Of a DNA stretch of 64,000 nucleotides, positions 38,095 to 45,372 are shown piece by piece (positions within the stretch are counted from its first letter, which is position 1; each line of letters begins with the position of its first letter). The stretch spans positions 1 through 64,000 of the forward strand of contig NZ_NVEC01000096.1 in the NCBI RefSeq assembly GCF_002571225.1, given 5' to 3'. This DNA is from Bacillus sp. AFS059628 (GTDB taxonomy: Bacteria > Bacillota > Bacilli > Bacillales > Bacillaceae_G). A program made the translations under genes and the position numbers. The notes under the pieces are model-generated. The model made no database searches. It was not told where the DNA came from and worked only from the letters and a program-made list of their open reading frames with translations.

Positions 38095-39180
38095 TCAATT
38101 TTTCAATTTGTTTAAAAGCTTTTCAATGCCCTTATACGCTTCTTCTAATGAAGTATATACATTGTTCCACTCTGAAACCCGATTTGTCTTTCCACTCTTC
38201 TTAAACAATTTCAAACCATTAGTTAAATACCCTCCGTTATTTTCACATAAGCTCAGGGTGTACTGATTATTTTCCGTATCCAAAAACCAAGAACGAATGT
38301 TCTCTTCTGTATTATAATTATACTCCCAATCTAACTTTTCGTCAATCCGACTCAAGTCATTGATCATATCTAATACATTGGAATACCTTTGTGAAGCATC
38401 CGCACACATACTTTTTGAAATTATGTTTCTTATTTTTTTAGGAATATGTGGTAAGTACACTTCTCTATTTGGAAACTCTTCATTAAATAGCCCTTCTCTT
38501 AAACGAGGGTAGTCAATACCATCATCCGTACAATAATTATTAAATTGTCTCTCAAATTCTTCATTACCGTTACACATACGATATAGCGTTACGCCTGCTT
38601 GATAGATATCGTCTTGAATAGTTCTTGAAGAAGTCTCAAAATACTGCGGAGAAACATGCTTATTATAACCGAATCCTTGCTCCGCTAAACCGTATTCATT
38701 TAAGTACCTTGACAAGCCAAAATCAGTTATTATTGCCCTATCTGAATCATTAATTATTATGTTAGTTGGCTTTATATCTAAATGAAGCATGCCTTTAATG
38801 TGAATAAATAATAACCCACTTAAAAAATCAAGTGAGTATTTTATTATCTCTCTCACAGTTAGCATTCTCTCGTTCAATAAACTATTAATAGACCCCTTTT
38901 CATAATAAGGCATAGTAATATATATTTTCTCCTCATCTTCTGCCGCATAACGAACGGGCATTACATGAGGATGACTAGCATCATTTAACAATTGCGCTTC
39001 AAGAAAATAAGTTTTTATTTCCTCCACATCAAGAGACTCTTTTTTTATTTCTTTTGCGACTAATAGAGCGTTTAATTGTGGATCTTTTATAATATAGACT
39101 TCAGAATTTCTACCCTCTCCTCCTATAGATTTAATTTTTTCTAATGATAAATTCGCTTTTATGTGTTCTAAAACAATCAC
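38095..39180 (-). CDS. Serine/threonine protein kinase, soluble
   Basis: This 361-residue Hanks-type kinase has the glycine loop GEGRNSEVY (21-29), ATP lysine K43 (LVAKEI), helix-C glutamate E61, the catalytic loop HLDIKPTN with D135, K137 and N140, and metal-binding D153-F-G. All catalytic residues are present, so activity is likely. There is no membrane helix or PASTA domain. A C-terminal extension of about 80 residues (from LDWEYNYNTE) has no recognised fold. The start is GTG 39180, overlapping the stop of the upstream gene (GTGA), so the two proteins are made together. A phage-defence role is inferred from the element setting. Confidence 0.85.
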   Translation of the reverse strand: MIVLEHIKANLSLEKIKSIGGEGRNSEVYIIKDPQLNALLVAKEIKKESLDVEEIKTYFLEAQLLNDASHPHVMPVRYAAEDEEKIYITMPYYEKGSINSLLNERMLTVREIIKYSLDFLSGLLFIHIKGMLHLDIKPTNIIINDSDRAIITDFGLSRYLNEYGLAEQGFGYNKHVSPQYFETSSRTIQDDIYQAGVTLYRMCNGNEEFERQFNNYCTDDGIDYPRLREGLFNEEFPNREVYLPHIPKKIRNIISKSMCADASQRYSNVLDMINDLSRIDEKLDWEYNYNTEENIRSWFLDTENNQYTLSLCENNGGYLTNGLKLFKKSGKTNRVSEWNNVYTSLEEAYKGIEKLLNKLKN

Positions 39181-39665
39181 TCGTCTCCCGCCCCATCTTC
39201 TTTATAAATAGTGGCATATCCTACAAGAAAGCTCTCTCGATGATTCGCATGAAATTTTTCCCACCCAGGAATATTAAATTCATTTTTTTTTGCATCTCGA
39301 CATTCTTTTATAAGAGATTTATGCTTCCCTAACTTACTTCCAATTGTATCTAATCTTCCTGTAAAATAGTAGCTTACAGTACTATTAGCCAATAACTCTT
39401 GAATAACCCCTTCAATATTTACTCGGAAAGGATCTTTATTTTGCGAGATTCCTTCTGCTATTCGTAAACCCGCCTTTGTAATTCCATATTCACATATTAA
39501 TGAAAATAGACTTGTCCTTATATATGATAATTTCCTTGGAATGTCTAATGCTTTAGGAATAATAAGAGATTCATTGACATAATCAACCGCCCCCTGCTCA
39601 TCCATCTGCAAAATAGTATAATAAACTTCTGTAGGACTTACTCTAATTCCAATCGCTCGTTCCAT
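39177..39665 (-). CDS. RuvC/RNase H-fold-like protein coupled to the kinase
   Basis: This 162-residue protein has the layout of a RuvC-like RNase H fold: first strand RAIGIRVSPTEVYYTIL (compare GIDPG...G.aiL), a helix-strand unit with AGLRIAEGIS and a final ESFLVGYATIYK helix. The first catalytic Asp is replaced (GIR where RuvC has GID), so it may be inactive or bind nucleic acid only. AAAGGGAGAGA precedes the start. It is translationally coupled to the kinase. The fold assignment is by pattern and tentative; otherwise the protein is unknown. Confidence 0.45.
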   Translation of the reverse strand: MERAIGIRVSPTEVYYTILQMDEQGAVDYVNESLIIPKALDIPRKLSYIRTSLFSLICEYGITKAGLRIAEGISQNKDPFRVNIEGVIQELLANSTVSYYFTGRLDTIGSKLGKHKSLIKECRDAKKNEFNIPGWEKFHANHRESFLVGYATIYKEDGAGDE

Positions 39666-40214
39666 ACTCTCTCTCCCTTTTTATTATCTAAATTTAATCT
39701 AACACACAAAAGTACAGCAAGTAAATGTTGGAAGGATTGTATCAACTTACTAAATAAAAAAGACGCTCTCAACAGAGAACGCCTTAATTGGTCAATACTG
39801 TAAAACGCACATTAAACATGGCATTATTGATTTTTTAAGTGAATAAAAACATTAGAATTATCACTTCTAAATTTAGCAAGTGTCCCTTCTTTTACACCTT
39901 TATGTAATAAATAAACATATACTACACAAAAAAGCTTACTGATTATACGACTAAGTAAGCTTTTTATTGAATATGGATAAGTTCGTTTTGTCGTATGTTA
40001 ATACCTTTAATCAATTTATAAAACGCAATATTTACAGTCTCCACATTTAATTGGTATAATTTAACTATTAAGCCGACTTATTAATATCACATCTATTTTA
40101 TATAACATAGAGTAATTTAAAGCATAAAATTAAAGGTTAATAAAACTTTTTTATAGAAAAAATACATAAATGAATTTATAATGAGAAAGGCTTTTAGAAA
40201 AGGAGGATAGAAAG
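39666..40214. other. Gene-free stretch with two terminators and a gene remnant
   Basis: It holds a minus-strand terminator at about 39760-39785 (GCGTTCTC/GAGAgCGTCTTTTTT), the second terminator-type repeat (39928-40010) and, between them, a minus-strand fragment reading LHKGVKEGTLAKFRSDNSNV up to a stop at 39824. The terminators have no intact minus-strand gene upstream, which suggests that a gene was lost here. Confidence 0.55.
39928..40010. repeat. Terminator-type direct repeat, copy B
   Basis: AAAAAAGCTTACTGATTATA through AGTAAGCTTTTT, then GGATAAGTTCG and TTAAT-CCTTTA, match 37035-37114. The two copies flank the HEPN-like/kinase/RuvC-like module. Confidence 0.75.
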
Positions 40215-41087
40215 GTGCTACGTAAATGTTTAACAATTATAGAAGAGAATTTACCTCAACATGAACTAGAGAGAGTCTCTCGACTCCTTTACTCATCATA
40301 TAACCCTTTTGACTTCGATTCTAAAATTTGGACTAACATACAAGAAATAATTCCAAATGACGTATTTGATAAAATAAAACCCTTTAAACGAACAGTAGTT
40401 GGTCACGCTATTATAAATGAGTTGGTTATGAAATACTTCCCTGGTGAAATTACCATAAAATACAATTTTATTAAAAATCACCTTAATCGCCTTAATGAAA
40501 TTACTGTATTTGAATTAAAAATAAATTCAAGTAGGTTAGATATCGGAAGGATTAATGGTAAGTCTATTGCATATGAAATAAAGACAGAACTAGACACATT
40601 GGATAAATTACATAAACAAATTACAGACTATTCAAAGGTATTTGAGTATGTTTATGTCATTATTCATCCTTCACATTTAAAAAAGGTCACTGACTTAGTC
40701 CCGCAGCATTGCGGAATAATTACCTATAATTTAAAACATGGTGTTTGTAAATTTAGTTTCCGAAAAAAGGCGTTAAAAAGTGACAATATGAAACCAGAAG
40801 CACAACTTTCAACTTTAACAAATAAAGAGTTAGATTGGATTATAAAAGCAAGTAAAATTGACAATATTGTTTCTAATAAAAAGGTAAAAGAAGAAATAAT
40901 TGTCGAGAAAGTAAATTATAAAAAAATTAATACCCTCTATAAGAAGGTATTAAAAAAAAGATATAATAAAAATTGGGGCTACCTTTGTAATCACTTTGAA
41001 AAAATTATGCCAGTGGATATTCAGTCTTTTTTCTCAACACAAGCTGATCCTTACTGGGTATATTATAAAAATTCCTCCATAGTATAA
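40215..41087 (+). CDS. sce7726-like PD-(D/E)XK nuclease
   Basis: This 290-residue protein resembles the sce7726 family. The nuclease core is visible: helix glutamate E70, strand with D109 (SRLDIGRI), E121-I-K123 (AYEIKTELD) and a following Q135-x3-Y139 (KQITDYSKV), a complete PD-(D/E)XK site of the QxxxY type. The C-terminal 90 residues are lysine-rich. The start is GTG 40215 behind AAAGGAGGA. The family is usually found next to sce7725/protein beta relatives, as here, although the two genes face each other. A DNA-cutting defence role is inferred. Confidence 0.75.
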   Translation: MLRKCLTIIEENLPQHELERVSRLLYSSYNPFDFDSKIWTNIQEIIPNDVFDKIKPFKRTVVGHAIINELVMKYFPGEITIKYNFIKNHLNRLNEITVFELKINSSRLDIGRINGKSIAYEIKTELDTLDKLHKQITDYSKVFEYVYVIIHPSHLKKVTDLVPQHCGIITYNLKHGVCKFSFRKKALKSDNMKPEAQLSTLTNKELDWIIKASKIDNIVSNKKVKEEIIVEKVNYKKINTLYKKVLKKRYNKNWGYLCNHFEKIMPVDIQSFFSTQADPYWVYYKNSSIV

Positions 41088-42103
41088 AGGTAATGGCCAC
41101 ATGCGAAACCTTTCCACTCAGGTTGGCTTTTACCTTTTTTAATTTTATTGTATATTCCATCTATACTTTTACATCCTCGACAATTATCTTTGTGCACTTT
41201 CGTAAAACTACTCCATACTTGAGAAGAAACTATGGATGGAGCTACCATACTTTCGAAAGTATCTGCCTGTTCTTTTATACCTTTAAATCCATAATAAGAA
41301 TTATCGTCCCATGAATACTTAATATAACCAGGGCTTATTATCCCACCATCAGTTAATTCATCTTTTTTAACTCCACAATAATCCCCAAATGCTGAAAAAC
41401 CAAGTGAACTATAAGCAGTTAACAAACTATTATCAGCCTCTTGAATAATAGCATTGTGATTTAAACTCACATTTGAAACAGTTCTTGGAATAGCCGATCT
41501 TAGTATTACACTCTTACATTTTTTTGATGAACTTAACTGTTGTACACTTTTATACAAATTATCATTTGCAGGGTGCGTGTGCGGAGTTTCATCTAAATCG
41601 AGTATTATAATATCCCTTTCTGTAACAATGTTGACTAATTCCTTCATAGCATTGCTAAATTCATTTGGGTAAATCCTATAAGCAAGTTGATTATAATATT
41701 TTCTTAGTTGTTGATTTTGAAGCGCAAGATAGTTAGGTATGTATGTATCGTTTGGATTATAAGTTATCACAGGGATAACTTTATCACTATCTACAAGTCT
41801 ACTATCTGTTAGAATATCAATTCTAGTTTGGGGGTTTGCTAAAACTGGTGTCAAGTATCTTCGAACATTACCTATAGTATTATTCCGTAATCTAATGTAC
41901 ATAGGTATGTCTATCATCACACTTGTATTTGTATCTTTTAAATCCGTTAATAATTGTTCTATAGAATCCTTTTTACTCCTTTGTGTAGGTTTTTCAGTAA
42001 CAATTTCAATTAACGGTAAAATTTTATTGCTAATAGATGTTGAATTAAGAGCTTTTCTTTCTTGGCTTCTGTACCTAAAAGTAGGTACATATTTAAAATC
42101 CAA
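41063..42103 (-). CDS. Protein beta-family (sce7725-like) protein
   Basis: This 346-residue protein has the family start YVPTFRYRSQERKAL and the early strand ILPLIEIV (P30-L-I-E33), repeated strand-helix units such as DIIILDLDE, and a C-terminal likely zinc site: C308-x2-C311 and C335-x-H337 with W330 between. This matches the 'protein beta' family; the beta gene of satellite phage P4 belongs to the gop-beta-cII defence locus. The start is TTG 42103 after AAAGGGGAGGGA. Its last 25 bp overlap, on the opposite strand, the last codons of the sce7726-like gene. Confidence 0.7.
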   Translation of the reverse strand: MDFKYVPTFRYRSQERKALNSTSISNKILPLIEIVTEKPTQRSKKDSIEQLLTDLKDTNTSVMIDIPMYIRLRNNTIGNVRRYLTPVLANPQTRIDILTDSRLVDSDKVIPVITYNPNDTYIPNYLALQNQQLRKYYNQLAYRIYPNEFSNAMKELVNIVTERDIIILDLDETPHTHPANDNLYKSVQQLSSSKKCKSVILRSAIPRTVSNVSLNHNAIIQEADNSLLTAYSSLGFSAFGDYCGVKKDELTDGGIISPGYIKYSWDDNSYYGFKGIKEQADTFESMVAPSIVSSQVWSSFTKVHKDNCRGCKSIDGIYNKIKKGKSQPEWKGFACGHYLYTMEEFL

Positions 42104-42251
42104 TCGCTTTCCCTCCCCTTTATTACAAATAATTACAAAGCCCCTTAGAAAAATTCTACATAATATTCTAATATATTACAACTTTTTATTTTTTCATTAT
42201 TTTCTTCATATTCCTTCCTCAGCTGGATGAACTGATTCTATTTTAATAAAA

Positions 42252-42287
42252 AAGAACACTGCATAATTTTAATTAATCAGTGTTCTT
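42252..42287. terminator. Terminator of the late operon
   Basis: AAGAACACTG/CAGTGTTCTT has A- and T-runs on both sides. On the minus strand it ends the terS operon. The gap 42104-42485 otherwise holds only the fragment described next. Confidence 0.8.
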
Positions 42288-42381
42288 TAATAATTTTAAT
42301 TCTGTTAGAATAATATATTTATAACTATCTTATTCAATCTACAAACGATACACAGTCGGTTCTACCCTCTAGATAAATTAA

Positions 42382-42482
42382 TCACCCATCAAGAAGGTTG
42401 TATAATTTCAATCCTACTTCATTAACATTCGTATACATTTCTCTCATAATTTCAATTTCTAATCCATCTGAATTTTTTTCAA
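42382..42482 (-). pseudogene. Coding-like fragment after the terS operon
   Basis: A minus-strand frame reads EKNSDGLEIEIMREMYTNV and on to LKLYNLLDG, stopping at 42382. It has coding character but lacks a start codon, except an ATG that would leave 21 residues, and it lies one frame away from the preceding gene's end. It is either the end of that gene after a frameshift or a leftover small gene. Confidence 0.35.
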
Positions 42483-42485
42483 GCG

Positions 42486-42977
42486 TTAACCTTCAGTAAC
42501 TAATGTATCGGTTACTTCTTTTCCTTCTGCATCAATCGCTGGATTTTTTAACGGTTTTTGTCTCGAACCTGACCTTTGCGGCGCGTCGATCATGTCAACT
42601 CTTTTTCCAATGTTCACTGAATAGTCGACTCCAAGTTTAGGAGATTTTAAATTACCCCATTTTGTACTTGTTTCCCACTTTCTATAAATCTTGTTTTCTA
42701 CATAACGTAACACTTCATTTACTCGCTGATCTTCTGATTCGTTCGGATCATCATAGTAAAAAGTATATTTGTCATTAGGTTTGAAGTTGCTTTTGTTACG
42801 TGATAAAGCGTTCTTTAACCAGTTTTTAAGTTGTTCGTCCCTTTCTTCCTTTAATAAGTCCATACGACCGAATAATACTTTCCCTGCATCTGTTAGCGGC
42901 GTTAGTTCAATATCATAAGTATGATAAGCATGTTTTCTTTCTCGTGCCGATAGAATTTTTTCATATATTGTAATCAT
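42486..42977 (-). CDS. Unknown late-operon protein
   Basis: This 163-residue soluble protein (MITIYEKILSARERKHAYHT...) is rich in charged residues, with a C-terminal low-complexity part (DAPQRSGSRQKPLKNPAIDA). Its ATG overlaps the stop of the preceding gene (TAATG). It is the third gene of the terS operon. In phage satellites, genes next to terS redirect capsid size or interfere with helper packaging; that role is possible but nothing in the sequence proves it. Confidence 0.6.
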   Translation of the reverse strand: MITIYEKILSARERKHAYHTYDIELTPLTDAGKVLFGRMDLLKEERDEQLKNWLKNALSRNKSNFKPNDKYTFYYDDPNESEDQRVNEVLRYVENKIYRKWETSTKWGNLKSPKLGVDYSVNIGKRVDMIDAPQRSGSRQKPLKNPAIDAEGKEVTDTLVTEG

Positions 42978-43459
42978 TATCGTAATACCTCCGATTTCGT
43001 AGATGTAACCATTTCATATAGTTCACAGTAATATCCTCCGTAAGTCTCGTTACAATGCATTAACTTTCTGTGAGCTTCATGCATTTCATTTAGTTCTACA
43101 TTAATAGCGGCAACTTCATCAGCAATAGACATTTCTAAGTCATCTTTTCGTTTGCGTAACTCGATATAACGTTTGTCCATTTCTTTGATATCTTTCTTAA
43201 TCACTTTCGCCGCCTGGGCTTTTTCTTCTTCGCTAAAAATAACCGTTGGTGTGTAACCGAATTTCCTTTCGGCTGCATATTCTTTTTTTAGTTCTTCAAC
43301 AATCTTTGTAATGTGGTCATATTCATCACGTGACGTAACGTTTCTTTGACACTCTTCCGCTAATTTTAGCTTTTCCAGGACCGGAAGGCTTCTTTCTTCT
43401 GTTTTGATTTGTTGATAAAATAATTCTTTCAATTTTAAACTATTCTCTAAATGTGCCAT
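42977..43459 (-). CDS. Unknown coiled-coil late-operon protein
   Basis: This 160-residue highly charged helical protein (LEKLKLAEECQRNVTSRDEY; KKDIKEMDKRYIELRKRKDD) is predicted to form long coiled coils. AGGAGGTCATGAA gives a strong ribosome site. It lies between terS and the next unknown gene with 29 nt and a 1-nt overlap on its two sides, so all three form one operon. A scaffold-like or capsid-redirecting role is an inference from place and coiled-coil nature. Confidence 0.6.
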   Translation of the reverse strand: MAHLENSLKLKELFYQQIKTEERSLPVLEKLKLAEECQRNVTSRDEYDHITKIVEELKKEYAAERKFGYTPTVIFSEEEKAQAAKVIKKDIKEMDKRYIELRKRKDDLEMSIADEVAAINVELNEMHEAHRKLMHCNETYGGYYCELYEMVTSTKSEVLR

Positions 43460-43488
43460 GTTTTCATGACCTCCTGTTATATTATTAT

Positions 43489-43938
43489 TTATATATAAAG
43501 TTCTTCATCGTCTTCAGCTTCTTCAATGTCGATACCTAAAAACTCCAACAACTTTGACATAGACGTGATAACTTTTGTTAATTCTGAAATAGAATCATTC
43601 TTTTTGACTGATCCCGTTACACCCATTACAGATACGCCGCGTTCTTCAATATCTTCAATCAATTTGTTTTTGATATCGAAAAATTTCATGTACGTATTCA
43701 CCATGTCTACGAATTGCATTTCGGTTTCTAGACCTTTATCTTTCAATTTAGCCATCAATAAATCATAAAGCTTTTGACGATCTACATTTGCCGATAGTTC
43801 TACCCACTTGTAACGGTGACGCCAATTGTTTAGCGTACTCTCTTTGACTTCTAATTCTGCTGCGATTTCTTTAAATGAGTACTTTCCGCTTTTATACATT
43901 TCATAAGCTGTTTGTTTTTTGTCTTCATTTGAAATCAT
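43489..43938 (-). CDS. Phage terminase small subunit-like protein
   Basis: This 149-residue protein has an N-terminal helix-turn-helix (YSFKEIAAELEVKESTLNNW) as in phage terminase small subunits, which bind the packaging site on DNA. The rest forms an oligomerisation-type helical part, and the acidic end resembles P27-type subunits. There is no large subunit nearby, so the element would have to use a helper phage's motor. It leads a three-gene operon. The orphan state is the key evidence for a satellite. Confidence 0.7.
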   Translation of the reverse strand: MISNEDKKQTAYEMYKSGKYSFKEIAAELEVKESTLNNWRHRYKWVELSANVDRQKLYDLLMAKLKDKGLETEMQFVDMVNTYMKFFDIKNKLIEDIEERGVSVMGVTGSVKKNDSISELTKVITSMSKLLEFLGIDIEEAEDDEELYI

Positions 43939-44357
43939 ACTTTCATCACCCTTTCATCACTTGTTTTATTATTTTTTTAAATAAAAATCACTATTTGACG
44001 TTTATATTTGAGTTGCGATAATCTAAATCCAACGAAACAAACGTTGATTTCATGCGGTTTATAGGTTCATAAGTAACAATTTAATTTACCGATTAAAAAC
44101 ATAAATGTTTTCCTCAAAAAATAGGAAAGCATCTTTTTTTGGCCTTTTCTCTATTTTTCACGCGCGAAAAGCAAAAAATAAAAAGACAAATCTCCCCCCC
44201 GCGTTGCTCGGTCCCCCAGCAAAATTGTTTCTATATTTAGATGGGGGGGGTGTTATAGAAAAATTTATTTTTAATTTTTGTTTACAAATGAACAATTCAA
44301 TTCTTGTTTAATTAATTAAATAGCTTTTAAAATATTTTATTTTCCTTCCAAAGTTCT
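43939..44357. other. Noncoding region with G/C runs, candidate cos site
   Basis: Between the terS operon and the sigma-like gene no credible ORF is seen. The minus strand carries CTGGGGGACCGAGCAACGCG then GGGGGGAGA (44191-44220), and a G8 run is at 44243-44250 on the plus strand. Cohesive ends of several Gram-positive cos phages are G-rich 10-mers of this look, and cos lies beside terS. CCAACGAAAC/CGTTG arms near 44030 may bind TerS. The assignment is an inference. Confidence 0.4.
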
Positions 44358-44747
44358 TTATCCTCCTGCCTTTAATCTCTCTGCAAACTTGATTCTTCTC
44401 ATAATCTCAGCATGTTTCACTTTAATATAATGCGTACTGTAATTTAATTTGAATCCTATGCCTTCTAACGTCATTCCATCAATATATTTCAGCTTAAGTA
44501 TCTGTTGTTCTAAGTTTTTGAAATTACTTAATATGTCATCGAGCCGTTGCAATTGTTTTTTCTTAAATGTGAGTTTCTTCTTAAGTTGATCCATTATCTT
44601 TTCTGTTTCTTCATTGCCTGTATTAATTAATAATATATCTTTACCCCATTTGCTCTGACGTTTTAATTCAGCATGTATTCTATTTAACTTGTATTCCAAA
44701 TAAGTGATCTCTTCTTCTAACATTTGATAATCTTTAAGGCAAACCAA
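44358..44747 (-). CDS. Sigma-70 region 4-like late regulator (ArpU/RinA type)
   Basis: This 129-residue protein has a coiled-coil first half (YLEYKLNRIHAELKRQ) and a C-terminal helix-turn-helix EQQILKLKYIDGMTLEGIGF followed by YSTHYIKVKHAEIMRRI, the pattern of small sigma-like activators of late phage genes. It lies before the terS operon and probably turns it on. ATG 44747 has an appropriate but weak site. It overlaps no neighbour and lies 11 nt after the zinc-finger gene. Confidence 0.7.
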   Translation of the reverse strand: MVCLKDYQMLEEEITYLEYKLNRIHAELKRQSKWGKDILLINTGNEETEKIMDQLKKKLTFKKKQLQRLDDILSNFKNLEQQILKLKYIDGMTLEGIGFKLNYSTHYIKVKHAEIMRRIKFAERLKAGG

Positions 44748-44758
44748 TTACGTATCAC

Positions 44759-44986
44759 CTACTTAGGCTCACTCTTTGTAACAACCTCTTTACCCGATAA
44801 CTTCATCTTCTTAAGGACATAGCCTGTACGAATATATGGGCTATCTTCCTCAAAACAATGTGCATCCCTGTGTCCTTCACCTGTTCCGTGATGATGAAAC
44901 TTTCTACAGTATTGACACCATGTACTAAGATTTCCTTTTTCATCACGTTCAATCGCTAATACAATTGGAGCTTTTTTAGTTGCCAT
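44759..44986 (-). CDS. Small zinc-finger phage-type protein
   Basis: This 75-residue protein has CQYCRKFHHHGTGEGHRDAHC, a Cys-Cys-His-rich zinc site (C24, C27, H31-33, H39, H43, C44 region). Similar short proteins occur in Bacillus phages and satellites near replication genes; the function is unknown. AGGTAAG precedes the start at 44986. It lies between the candidate origin and the late regulator. Confidence 0.6.
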   Translation of the reverse strand: MATKKAPIVLAIERDEKGNLSTWCQYCRKFHHHGTGEGHRDAHCFEEDSPYIRTGYVLKKMKLSGKEVVTKSEPK

Positions 44987-45004
44987 TTACTTACCTCCAT
45001 TTTT

Positions 45005-45372
45005 TTAGTAATACATGTTTATTACTTTTTGCTAAAACCTTGAAATGCTTACGGCTCTAAGCTTTATTGCCTTTTCTATAAAATATCAGTAGTACGAGTA
45101 ATAATAAGGTTTTGGACGTATTACCTTATTTCCCCTTACTCCCACAAGGGATTTGACTTATCAGTAATAAAAGTAATACATTTTTAAAATCAAAACACTT
45201 ACATATATAAACTGGTTTTATTTTCTTTTTTTAAATACATGTATATATCAAAATCCTTATTACTCTTATTACTTTTATTACTTTTACTGATTCACCCCTT
45301 GATTTATAAGGGTTTTAAACAGTAATAAGAAATTTTAAATAAAGTAATTCCCTATTACTCTTATTACTACTA
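45005..45372. other. Candidate replication origin with TTATTAC iterons
   Basis: More than ten copies of TTATTAC or GTAATAA occur in two clusters, at about 45005-45180 and 45255-45372, around a 75-bp AT-rich stretch (45181-45255). Four copies follow each other at 45257-45290. Two hairpins, CCCTT/AAGGG (45136-45150) and CCCCTT/AAGGG (45295-45312), lie among them. It begins at the primase stop, the place and layout of SaPI origins. No ORF is seen. Confidence 0.65.

Noticed and set aside
44105-44311. Plus-strand 68-residue frame across the G/C runs
   Set aside because: Low-complexity lysine/proline-rich product, no ribosome site, against the direction of the operons; more likely noncoding.
45255-45372. 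Short tandem repeats as a CRISPR array
   Set aside because: Units are 7-9 bp, spacing is irregular, there are no unique spacers of constant length and no cas genes. The layout fits replication iterons better.
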